A DNA stretch of 64,000 nt from NCBI GenBank assembly GCA_021904315.1, contig CM038911.1, positions 12,001,390-12,065,389 on the forward strand, written 5' to 3'. The translations under genes and the position numbers were made by a program. Position 1 is the first letter of the stretch; each line of letters begins with the position of its first letter. Below are positions 1-10,870 of this stretch, one piece after another. Below the pieces are notes generated by a model. The model ran no database searches. It was not told where the DNA came from and saw only the letters and a list, made by a program, of their open reading frames with translations. This DNA comes from Sphagnum magellanicum. Its lineage: Eukaryota > Streptophyta > Sphagnopsida > Sphagnales > Sphagnaceae.

Positions 1-94
1 AAAAGAGATGAAGGTTTTTGGTTTATCTGAACTAGCTAAACGGAACATTGAAAGTTAAAGAGTTTGGTTTTTGTTTTTGTTTTTGGGGTTGTAG

Positions 95-3000
95 TGTTTG
101 TAGCTGCAGGGGTGTTGCAATGGGTTGATAACAAAGCGACACCTGAAAGTGTGAAGGATTCAAAAGGGTGTGGTGATCAAGGCTGCCTTGCATTTTTTGA
201 TGCAGTTTACTTCATAGTTGTCACTGTAAGTGTTGTTGTTGACTAAATGTTTTCAAGTCCTAAACCCTAAACCCTTCATTCACGCACAAAGATTGAGATA
301 TGTGCTTGAAGCTTTTTGGTTGTTTACAATACCTTCTTGAGTGCCATAAAATTTGTAGCATTACATGTTTCAAGTGCACTTGGTTAATTGCATGACAGAT
401 TACCACCGTCGGCTATGGGGATATTACTCCAAATTCCAACTGGGGAAGGCTAATTATCATTTGTGTAATATTGGGAGCTGTGATCATTTTACCAGTTCAA
501 ATCAACCGCATTTTGCAGCTTGCTTCTCGCAGGTGTAGTAGCTTCCATTTGCACTCATTGACTCTCATTGGGTGCACTCCTTGACACTCATTTATACAGA
601 GATCCCACATAACATGTTTTTTTGTGCTACAAGAAAGACCTTTGGAAAGTAGTTTGCTAGTAGAGTGTTACATTGAAAGAATTTCTAGAGGTGAATCGGG
701 AGAATGAAGTTTGTTTTGTTTTTTTGTGCAGACCATTTGGTGGAAGGTTTACTGTGAGGAAGGTGGTGGGATCTCGGTTCATAATTATCAGTGGAAACTT
801 GACATATCGCACTGTTCAAGACTTTCTCTCAGAGTTTTATCACCCCATTCACAATCAAGGTTTTTTTTTGCCTTCTTTTTTTTTGGGGGTTCCACACACT
901 ATTGAGGAAATTGAGTGCAATATGGCAATAAATAGATGGACGCAAGAAAAAAGACTTGAGGCAAAAAAAGTTCACTCATTTGGGACAATGATGCATTGCA
1001 TTGCAGATATGGATGCATTTCCTCTGCGAATTGTACTTATGGCACCATACAAGCCCTCGTAAGAAGTCTAATCTCTCTTACTCTTGTTAGAGTTGTTTGT
1101 GAGAAAACTTTGGGTAGAAGAGGATTTATTCATGAAAGTTGATCATCTTTGCATGGAGTACCCAAAAGTTTGGAGTTGCCAAACTTGTTTTGGGGTAATT
1201 GATGTGTATCATCACATCTCTATGATTGAAAAATAGATTCAAATGAGTCTTGCTGCCAGATCTGAATGTGAATGAATGACGTTTTGGTTGTAGTTTGGGT
1301 TTTTCGAAGCCATTCTTTGTTTGGAGTTTTCTTCTTTGCCAAAAAAAAGATTTTCAGCAAATGATGGCAAAACGGTGTGTGTGGTCTATAACCTTTTTTT
1401 TGTTATTGAGAGTCAAAAATTGTAAGTGACAATTTCTGTGGAAGCTTTTTTTTTTTTTTTGGTTTTGTTTTGTAGGTTTGAATTGAAGACATTGATGACG
1501 TTTTACCGAGACCGAGTTGAGTTCATACAAGGAACACCTGTGAAGGACTCTGATTTGGACCGTGTTAGTGCAAAAGTTGCCACAGCTTTTTATTTGTTAG
1601 CAGATCAGCTAGCCAAGGTTAGCAAAGCCCAATCGCCAATCGCCTGGTCGGTAGCACAAGTGTCAAATTACACTCACTCACTCACTCACTTTGTTTGAAC
1701 TTTTTCATCAATTTCGGTGTTTGTTCATTGTCAATAGGCAGGTAGGTATGTAGGTAGGTAGGAAGGTAGGTAGGTACCCACCTTTGCTCGTAGGCAGAGG
1801 GGGTATTAGCCACAATCAAGTGGGGTATGTACCAATCCTAATAAGTTGGTTGATGCTCCAAACTTTGTTGATTCTCCGAGTGACACAGGATCCAGATGCA
1901 GAGGACGCTGCACAAATAGTGAGGACATTAGCAGTGCATCGCCATTGTGGCTCAAAGGTGCGTGTCATTGTGGAGCTCTTGAAGCCAGAGAAAGCTGCGA
2001 GTGCTATCTGGGATGATACCGATCAAGGAATTGAAATCATATGCCTGGAAGTCATCCGCTTCAAACTCCTTGCACGCAGGTAAAAAAAGGAAATTTTAAC
2101 TGGATGAAAAAAATTTGTTAACAACCCATTCCTTATTCAATTTTATTTTCTTTATGTCCCTCCTTGTTTGTTGTGATCTGCTCTAACTGGATGAAAAAAT
2201 GTTTATTGCAAACAAACAGCTGTCAGATCAAGGGTTTATCAACGTTTATTGTTAATTTATTTCGGACGGGACTCAGAGTTGTGACACCATTGAAAGGTCA
2301 TTGGATGTTCCAATACATGCATGGCCTGCGTCAAGAAGTGTTCCCCATCATCTTGCCAGCAACATTTCATGAAGAAGGTCTTACTTTTGAGCAGGTGAGT
2401 CATTTTTCAAAAAATTTCAATGCCCACCCAAAAAAAAATGCTAACCCAAAAAAAAAAATTGAACTTTCTATCAAAGTTTAGTGCCCTCAAATTAGTATGG
2501 GGGAAAGAAACCCTAGTACACACAATATGCTAGTTTTAGGGATGTTATGTATCGCTTCTTTGCATTCTCATTAAACCCTTTTATAAGCTCTTGGAAACCA
2601 TGGTTTTCTAGTCTGCTATTATATGTGTAAAATGGGCTTTTATACCCACCACCACCACAACAACAACAAAAACCTTAAGGCAGGTATTTTCTTTGAGTTA
2701 GAAATTCACATCTTAGGAAACCAACCAAGCCTTTTAAGGTGGGTGTATTTCTTTGTGTTAGAAATTCACATCTTGGGAAGCCAACACCAAAACTTTTCCA
2801 AACGTAATTAATACCCATTTTGAGTTTATTGTTGGAGTTGCAAAATTGGAACGGAGTTGGTTGATTTGTGCTTATTTTAGATACACATTGTGATATTTGC
2901 CATACAAAAGTGAAGACGCATAAATTGCTCCATGTAAATTAATTTGTTGTACATTTTTAAGTTGGCATTGAAGAGGGGACATAAATCCTTTGCACAGGCT

Positions 3001-6000
3001 TCTGAGTTGGTGTATAGGAGAAATCGGGTTATATTATTCGGTCTTGATATTGCACGTGAAGAGGATGGCGAAGTGGCTCGAGAAGTTTTTCTTTATCCAA
3101 AAGGCCACATCATCCAAGCCACAGATGTAGGTTTAGGGATTGCCAAGGATTTGGATACCGCAGAGGAGGTGTCAAATTTCCATTCAAGTAGTCATCGTCC
3201 ATGTCTTCATTGGCAAAAGTTGTATTGCGTTGATTGCCTTCACAAACGCCTCTTTCCCAACCATTTTCGAAAAACAAAGGACTCCCAGCTTTTGGAGATT
3301 GTACAAAGGGGTAATAAGGATTCGGATTTGGATTTTTTGGACTTGGAAATTAGCAATGGGGTGCCATTGGAAGCGGTGCCATCTTCAACAACTACACAAG
3401 ATCATCCTACAAGTTCGATGCTAATGGAAAAGCAAGAAAGGGTTAGAAATTGGGGTAAAGAACAACACCATGACCATAATAACCCTAGTGAGCACCAAAT
3501 CAGACATGGTAGGCGACTTGCTCATGCAGCTTCAACAGGTGACCTTGGAAAGTATTGCAGCAAGAACCAAATTGACAGTGAAATTCAACTTCGAGAAACA
3601 TCCATAAGCGAATGTCATCACGATGATGACGAACTTCACGAAATGCCTAAAATGGAAAAACTACTAGACCTTTGTCACTTGTCTTCTTTGCTACCCAATG
3701 GCCAAGACATCATCAATCAGCCGCATCATCCTCGTGGCGTCATCTCGCGTTCATTGATGACCCAAGGTGAAAACCATGACCAAAGCCATGTACATATGCG
3801 TGGATTGATCTCGTATGCATCAATGGGTGACATTCGAGCATATCTCAAGAAGGATGAAAGCGGTGATGAGCATGAATCATCCCCTCAAGGAGCTTCTTCT
3901 TCTTCAACAACAACAATTGGGGGGAAGAAGGGTATTGTTAAGAAGAAGCATCAAGATGATGCTGGGCCATCATCATCTTTGCACTCGTTATATAAAGGAG
4001 GAGAAGGAGGAGAAGGAGGAGAAGAAGAAGAAGAAGAAGAAGGCGACAAGAAGAAGGCATGGTGGAACAACAACAATCTAGACATACATACAAACGACAA
4101 CAATAACAACAACACAAAAAGATTTGTCATAACTCTTGAGGATGCAATCAACATGGCTATGAGTTGGCCACCGTTGCAAATCTTGGACAAACCTGATCCC
4201 TCGATTATTGAGCGGCGTAGGGCTGATGTTTACAAGCACTTGAAAACCTCGACTTTGAATGTGGTGAGACTTGGTCACCCGCATATCTTGGTTTGTATCC
4301 AAGGAAAGTGGCCAAGTAACCTCTTCTATTTTGTGTCACAATTGCGCACATCCGGGATGCCAAACCCACCGATCGTCATTTTGCACCCTAATGAGCCATC
4401 TATGGCCGATTGGGGTTGTGTTGGAGTTTTCCCACAGATTTATTTTGTGATCGGATCCCCTAGTTATGAGCTTGATTTGCTAAGAGCTGGTGTTCTCCAA
4501 GCAGGTACCCACCATTTTTTTAGCCCTTTTTTTTCGCAATTACATTTCAATTGGTGAACTTTGTGACACATAAAATGCAATGAAAATAAACCCTAACCCT
4601 AAAATATATTTTCATTGCGTTCGTGTATATCTTGGATTAATTAGGCACCTAATTAAGTGTATGAAGCCAATCGCCCAACCCAATAGGTCAAATCTTATGT
4701 CGTCGACTACCCCACTCTTTCAATTTGTGAATCAATTCCAATTATAGTCTATGGCTAAACCTTGGGTACACATGTATTGGAAAACAAGTGTGATTTAAAA
4801 AATCCTCACTAAATGTGAATGTCGAAAACATTGTTGCGATAATCTTTTGTTTTTTTTTTTTTTGGATTCACCTAGTCTTTTATGTTATAGTTCACTAATA
4901 AGGGAGTCAAGCTAGTGAATGCAATGTTGCAGAGAAGGTGGTGATATTAACACAAGGCAATTCAGAACAACCCATGCTCGAGATTGCCAATGACAAGGAC
5001 CATAACGCTTCATCCCTTGCGTTTAGTCTCGATGTCAACAATGTCTTCATTGCGGCCACGGTATGTTATACTCTCTACTTAACTTTCCCATCTTTTTTTC
5101 AAAACCCCAAACCCTAAATTAATTTTGGGAACCATTCTATTCTTTGTGTATGTATACTCTACTTAACTTTCCCATCTTTTTTTTAAAACCCCAAACCCTA
5201 AATTAATTTTGGGAACCATTCTATTCTTTGTGTATGTTTACTCTACTTAACGTTCCATCTTTTTTTAAAACCCCAAACCCTAAATTAATAATTTTGGGAA
5301 CCATTCTATTCTTTGTGTACTAAATGGAATTTTTTTTGGACACATTTTGTTGGATGAATGTAATCATAGTAGAGAAGAATTGAGAAATGGGGGATGGATG
5401 AATGTTGGGGACTACCCTTCATATTCTTTTACATTTTTTTTTCCTTTTTTTTTCTTTCCCCCCCCCCCCTCACCCCCTTTTTTTTCTAAGTGGAATGGAA
5501 CCAAACAAAACTCCCACCATTTTATAGAACATGAAGCTTTCATCCCACATAAAAATGATTTTATTTTTATTTTCTCTCAAAAGGAATTGATTATCATGGA
5601 GTAATTAATAGTAGTAACACCTTCTTCTTTTTTCAATTTTTTTTTTTTTTTTTTCTTTCTTTGTGGTGGTGGGTGTAGGAAGCTCAATTGGTTTTTTTGG
5701 GTGTTGTGTGAGGTTGCCAAAGGTGGAGAGACTACTTCGCCCCATAAAAGACCGAGTCATAGTGGAGCTTCAAGAAGAGACGGAAATCCAATACCTTCGA
5801 CCTCGGGTGACATTCGATCGTCGCATCTTTGACACCGAAATGTATCGTCGCAACCGTGTTGCTACTTTTCAATTTGCACCACCATACATGGACGGAAAAG
5901 CTTTTTGTCCATCCACTTTGAATTTCCTCATGTAAGTGGGATGAATTGGAACAATTTAGTCATTATTATTATTTTTTCTCCTTTCACATCCACTCACTTT

Positions 6001-6463
6001 CATCCTTTAGGTTACAAAATTTGTTATGTTATTAGTTGTTCGTTTTTTTTTCATCCATTGGGTTGGAATGTTGTGGGGGGGGGGGATTTCGGGACGATTT
6101 CATAACAAATTACATCTCCGAAACATAAATTGTAGGTTTGCAACTTTCTACAATCGGCAAGTAATGGCAATTGTGGATCAACTTGTTTCTGGAGGCCAAG
6201 TCTTGATGACGGACAATGAGTCGAACCGTGAATACGCATCCGAATCCACATTACGGCAGCTCGACCAAGTGCCCGTACCAAAAGCCTACGTAGGCCAAAC
6301 GTTCGAGCAGCTGTTCTTGGGGATGTTGCGGTATGAAGGTTGTTTGGCTTTAGGCTTGTATCGCGCAAGGGGCAATAAGGGATCCGTATCGGCATTCGTT
6401 TCCACAAACCCGCAACCAACAGAATTACTCGAATCTACGGATCTTGTTTATATATTGCACTAG
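95..6463 (+). CDS. BK/SLO-type potassium channel alpha subunit (5' part outside window)
   Basis: Eleven exons give one continuous frame of about 1040 residues: 95-225, 399-532, 732-859, 1007-1058, 1476-1617, 1889-2079, 2220-2394, 2998-4504, 4933-5060, 5723-5931, 6136-6463. They encode the end of S5, a pore with the filter TVGYGD, S6, then two RCK domains of a plasma- or endomembrane K+ channel. RCK1 shows QGTPVKDSDLDRV and DPDAEDAAQIVRTL, both close to animal BK (KCNMA1). RCK2 begins near 4255 (GHPHILVCIQGKW) and ends with a BK-like tail (STDLVYIL). A long hydrophilic linker with a Glu-rich run separates the RCKs within the large exon 8. The acidic calcium bowl of animal BK is not seen at the matching place (about 5760-5860). 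CASTOR/POLLUX channels are excluded by the filter. The start of exon 10 is the least certain join; 5723 is the choice that keeps frame. The first exon is cut by the window or starts at the acceptor ending at 94. Confidence 0.9.
1738..1778 (+). repeat. GGTA microsatellite in BK intron 5
   Basis: An irregular (GTAG)n tract of about ten units lies inside the intron between exons 5 and 6 of the channel gene, about 110 bases before the exon 6 acceptor. Confidence 0.8.
3997..4053 (+). repeat. GAG/GAA coding microsatellite in BK linker
   Basis: A purine-only GGA/GAG/GAA trinucleotide tract lies inside exon 8 and is read as alternating Gly-Glu and then a Glu run. It sits in the RCK1-RCK2 linker, where length variation should be tolerated. 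Confidence 0.85.
5061..5322 (+). repeat. Threefold ~85-bp tandem repeat in BK intron 9
   Basis: Three units of about 84-87 bases, each with the order ACTCTACTTAAC, TTCCCATC, a T-run, CCAAACCCTAAATTAA and TTTTGGGAACC. The first unit begins exactly at the splice donor GTATGT (5061-5066). The same hexamer recurs at 5148-5153 and 5232-5237, so the splice donor was copied with the repeat. Confidence 0.9.
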
Positions 6464-7421
6464 TATTTAGTGTTTTCCGCCAACATTGTAATTTTTTTAA
6501 AGTGTACATATCCGTCCGATCATCCATCCACATGGTGTCATTCTTTTTGTCCCTTGGGGGGGGGGGGGGGGTGTCATTTAGCCACTACAAGAATTAGGTT
6601 GCTCGGAGGAAAAAAAACACAAAAATCAAACCTCAAGTGATGAATTATTTTACGAATAATGGAAATTGAAAATAATTCCATGTTCTCACATGTATAATAA
6701 TTTAATTATATTCTGAAGGTTTTTTTTAAATTTTATTTTAATTTTATTTTGGGCCTCTTTTGGAGAAGGCCTCTTTTGCATAAATAATTTTTGGAATATT
6801 ATTAGGGTTTTCTTTTTTTTTTTTTTTTTTGGCACTTAGTAAAACTCCTTCCCTAAGTGGCGAATGAAGTGCCGCACATTAAGGGTTTATGTACTCTCTC
6901 TACTTGATTGAAATTGAATGAGCCTTTTTTAATAGGATTTAGTAATGGCTAAATCAAATTGTGCCATAATTCATCCTGAAATGTGTGAAAAAAATTTTAA
7001 TTTCTCATTTTGGTTATTCACCAGTAATAGGGTTTTTTTTCCAAAAATTAAAATGAGAAAAAAATTTGTATTAGTGTTCAAAAGACCGATAACCTACCTG
7101 GATGATAAACGGGTGCGGGTAGGTTATTAGATTTCGAAATCAATACGAGGCGGTCATCAATGGTAAGGCTATCAAAAAATCAAGCACCAGCTGGCAGCTT
7201 ATTAATAACCGGTTTTATAACCGGGACAGGACTAGATAACCGGCAGACGCCGGTACGAACAAAAGACAGAAAAAAATGAAAGAAAAAACCCAGTGGATGG
7301 ATTGACAGATGGCGAGGGACCACTGGATGATAATATCAGATCTGTTGGGTAATTTGATTGTCTAGCGATTCAAACATAAAACCTTTGTGTAGAAACAGAG
7401 ATCGCTGCACGGGGGATAGAG
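6464..7421. other. Intergenic spacer between the BK gene and AKR2
   Basis: This AT-rich spacer has a G homopolymer at about 6557-6571, a T-run near 6811-6832 and TTTAGGG-like motifs. No open frame resembles a gene. The last 250 bases become richer in GC and carry three AACCGG motifs at 7207, 7219 and 7238, which belong to the promoter side of the next gene. Confidence 0.6.
7205..7243 (+). promoter_or_regulatory. Cluster of three ATAACCGG motifs upstream of AKR2
   Basis: The octamer ATAACCGG occurs three times within 40 bases, about 400 bases before the AKR2 start codon. The first copy is the palindrome AACCGGTT, which matches the grainyhead/CP2 consensus. That link is inference from the motif alone. 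Confidence 0.3.
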
Positions 7422-7621
7422 GAACCGCCGGATAATGCGACGCAGGAACAAAGGGGAAGACGAAGTCGGCGGTGCATTGCAGAAGAGACTAGAGAGAGCA
7501 GCGAGCTCCTCCTCCTCTTCCATCGTCTGTTCTCCGCGTCTGTCTCGCTCGTCCGCTTGCCGACATTTTGCTACATCTTCTTCCCTATCTACTTCCATCT
7601 GTTTCTCAACAAATCGCTGCC

Positions 7622-10600
7622 ATGGCCGCTCCCGCCGGTAAGTTGAAGCCTCTTGTGTTTCCTTTTCTCTGTTGTTGTGTTTGAGGATTCTTGTGTAAAT
7701 CTGAATGAGAAAGGAACGATGTGGCGATGTGAAGGAAACGTGGTTGATGTCCTCTGTTCTTGTGATTGTACAGGGAAGCTGGATGACTCAAAGGTGGCAT
7801 CCTCCCAGCCAGCAGAGGAAGAGAAGACGACGGCGGCGGCAGCAGCAGCAGCAGCAACAGTAGCAACTGGTGGTGATGACTCTGAAGCTGGTGTCCCCCC
7901 CAACCCCTTTGACTTCTCTGCAATGACCGGGCTTTTGAATGTAATTCTGCTGCAATCCTTCTTGTTTCCCACTTGATTTTTTTTCCCCCATCATGGATTG
8001 CTGGAAACCCTAATAAGATGCACTGTGCTTAACAAATTTTCATCTCTTTGTTTCTTTAACATAACCCTAGGTGCCAAGCCAAGGCACTTGGTTTTTCCCC
8101 CCATCGTGTATTTGCTGGAAACCCTAATAATGTGTACAGTGCTTAAGAAAATTTCATCTCTTTGTTTCTTTAACATAAACCTAGGCTCCAAGGCAGCCGT
8201 TTTATTTTTCTTTCTTGCAACACTGAGCTTGAAGGTTCTTGAACCGATTCGTTTTCTATACGGACAATTCCAGTCATGAAGCTTGAATGATGCAATCAGG
8301 TCGAAGATATGAGCATGAAATTGAATTACATAATAGATGTGGATTCCAGGAAAGCTGGACTTCGTTCAGTGGTGCTTGGGATCCATTTTTCAACATAAGC
8401 TTGCTAGCAGATAAAAAGACAGCCAATGATAAGCCTCTAAGCTTTTGTCTCGAGTATTCCCAGAACTCTCTGTAACAAATTGAGAGGGTGAGAGACCTGT
8501 TTTCTTTAAGCATCAAATCAGACTTGCCTTTCTGTGCTTATTGTCTCTGGGGATTCTAAGTCACGGTTTTGGTTCCCTGACTCTGTTGTCCTTGATCTTT
8601 TGTGGCATGCATGAAAATTTCGTTTCTTTAGGACCCAAGTATAAAGGACATGGCAGAGCAGATTGCCAAAGACCCTGCCTTCAATCAGATGGCTCAACAG
8701 CTTCAAAGCAGTATCCATAGTGTTGGCAATGACAGTGTGCCTCAGTTGGACACCAACCAGTACATCAATGCAATGCAGCAAGTTATGCAGAACCCCCAAT
8801 TTATGACCATGGCTGAACGTTTAGGGAATGCCCTCATGCAGGCAGGCTCCCGTTATATCCTCCTCTTTCAATTGCACTGTTGACACAGTAGCTATGAATT
8901 TGTCTTGCATATTGAGCCCTGAGTTTTGACTAGTTTTTCTCACTCTGTCATGCAGTCCATATGCAGTAGCCCAGTTACCTGGGTATGTGAATTATAGAGT
9001 TTGGAAAGTGTTAGTAATCTGATGTTTGTGAGTCAACCTGAGCTAGAGAGAAAAAGGTCAACAACATGGATGACAGCAAGTACTTGTACCTTCATATCTT
9101 TTGGCCAGTTTGATGTATCTCCACCATAATTTTTTCACGAATATTCCTGTGTATGTTTTGCAGGATCCTGCTATGTCAGGCATGATCTCAAACTTGACCA
9201 ATCCTGCTCACAAGGAGCAACTTGAGCAGCGGATGGCCCAAGTTCGTGAGGACCCTGCTCTGAAGCCTGTTCTTGAGGAGATTGAGAGTGGAGGCCCTGC
9301 AGCCATGATGAAGTGAGTGACCTTACTCTTGAAATCCACAGACTTCTTGTCTCTCTGTTATTGTTGCATTCTGGAGATCTTTGTGGCCATTCATGCTCTC
9401 CCTGATTGCATCAAATCCCTCTTGCCAAAGGTATTGGGCTGCAAGCAGTGCTCAATATACAGTTTTCATTTCAAAACATATTGGTTTCCTTTCCTTCCCT
9501 TCCCTTTTGCTTTGTCTTTTTCTCTTTCATTTGTGTTCCTTTTCCTCCTTTACTTCTTTCTGGTGGAAAAGACAGCTATGTACAAGAGTGTGGTGCTTGA
9601 AATTTTCATCAGCTTTTAGCTTATTTCAGTGAGGTGTCTCCTCCTCTTTTAGGTTTTTTTTTGCACTAGCCAATGTTGTGTGTCAGCTTGTTGTTACTGA
9701 CAGTCTTAATACAGAAACTTATTACATTGGTTAATTTATCTGCACTCAAGGCTGTGACTGCACTCATTCTTGTTGTGTGAATTGTGGAACTGACCAAGTG
9801 GGTTGCCTTCAATATAGTATTGTGAAATTTTCTCTGCAATCTTGTAGATATGTTTGAGCTGCATCTGTTCATTTTTCACAATTGTCTGTGCAATGCACCT
9901 GCAGGTACTGGAATGATCCAGCAGTTCTAAGCAAACTAGGGCAAGCCATGGGGGTGGGTATCCCTGGAGAAGCAAGCCTTCCAGTAGGAGGGGATCTAGG
10001 TAATGAGGAGGGAGGTGAAGAAGATGCAGTCAAGGAAGAAGAAGAGCTGTCAGTTCATCATTTTGCCAGCATAGGGGATGTAGAGGTATGCCAGAGAGCT
10101 CAGTTCTGGAATCTGATCGCATTGTTCTCTTGCATGTTTCTGATGACATTTCTTTTCAGACTGCACTGTACTGGAACAAGCATCATATCTCATTGATTAG
10201 AATAGGTTTCTGACATGAGGGTTGGGAAGTGATGTGGCAGGGATTGAAGGGCCTTTTGCAAGAGGGTGCAGACAAGGATGAGAAGGATGAAGAGGGACGG
10301 ACAGGCTTACATTTTGCTTCTGGTTATGGAGAGGTAAGATTTTTGCCATAGTGCAAGACTGCTCAGTTTTATGTTGATATCTTTTATCATTGGTTAGTGT
10401 GGGTTGTGTTATGGGAGACTACATTCAAAACATTTCTGAAGAAATAATCTGTTTGCAGGTTAAATCTGCTGAGGTGTTACTGGAAGCTGGAGCAGCTGTG
10501 GATGCTCTTGACAAGAATAACAACACCCCCCTGCATTATGCTGCTGGCTATGGTCGCAAGGAATGTGTTGAGCTTCTCCTTAAGAATGGTGCTGCTGTGT

Positions 10601-10870
10601 AAGTTTCTTGTTATTTCTTGCTCCATTCTTTACTACCATCAATTGACTAATCTGCCACTAATCAGTGAGTTTGACATCAGTGCAGACTGATGAAACAGGT
10701 CAAGCATTTGTTTTCAAATTTTACAAGCTTTTTTTGTGCTGAGAGAGGGATGCATTTGTTGGGGTTCCAGAACTTTACAAAATTTGGATGGGAAGACTCC
10801 AGTTGATGTTGCCAAGCTCAATACCCAGAGTGAGGTGCTGAAGCTGTTGGAGAAGGACGTTTTCTTGTAA
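7622..10870 (+). CDS. AKR2: AKR2-type ankyrin-repeat chaperone for chloroplast outer-envelope proteins
   Basis: Eight exons join in frame to 351 residues: 7622-7637, 7774-7940, 8632-8841, 9164-9312, 9905-10085, 10241-10333, 10459-10598, 10771-10870. The order matches Arabidopsis AKR2A/B (about 342 residues): a low-complexity N-terminus with an Ala run, [12 protein letters not shown], the helical [19 protein letters not shown] region, the second helical repeat ending [13 protein letters not shown], an acidic linker, then ankyrin repeats with [11 protein letters not shown] and [19 protein letters not shown], ending KLLEKDVFL. In plants this cytosolic protein binds newly made signal- and tail-anchored outer-envelope proteins and ribosomes and delivers them to plastids. 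The ATG is the first one after a CT-rich leader and is followed at once by the intron 1 donor. Intron 3 uses a GC donor at 8842. Identification is very secure; the exact 5' UTR is not visible. Confidence 0.96.
7992..8187 (+). repeat. Two-copy ~100-bp tandem duplication in AKR2 intron 2
   Basis: Two near-identical stretches (about 7998-8075 and 8109-8187) share GCTGGAAACCCTAATAA, TTTCATCTCTTTGTTTC and TTTAACATAA. The duplication lies fully inside intron 2. Confidence 0.85.

Noticed and set aside
5679-5722. Alternative earlier start of BK exon 10 after the acceptor-like GGGTGTAG
   Set aside because: In the phase required by exon 9 this runs into a TGA; starting at 5723 keeps the RCK2 alignment.
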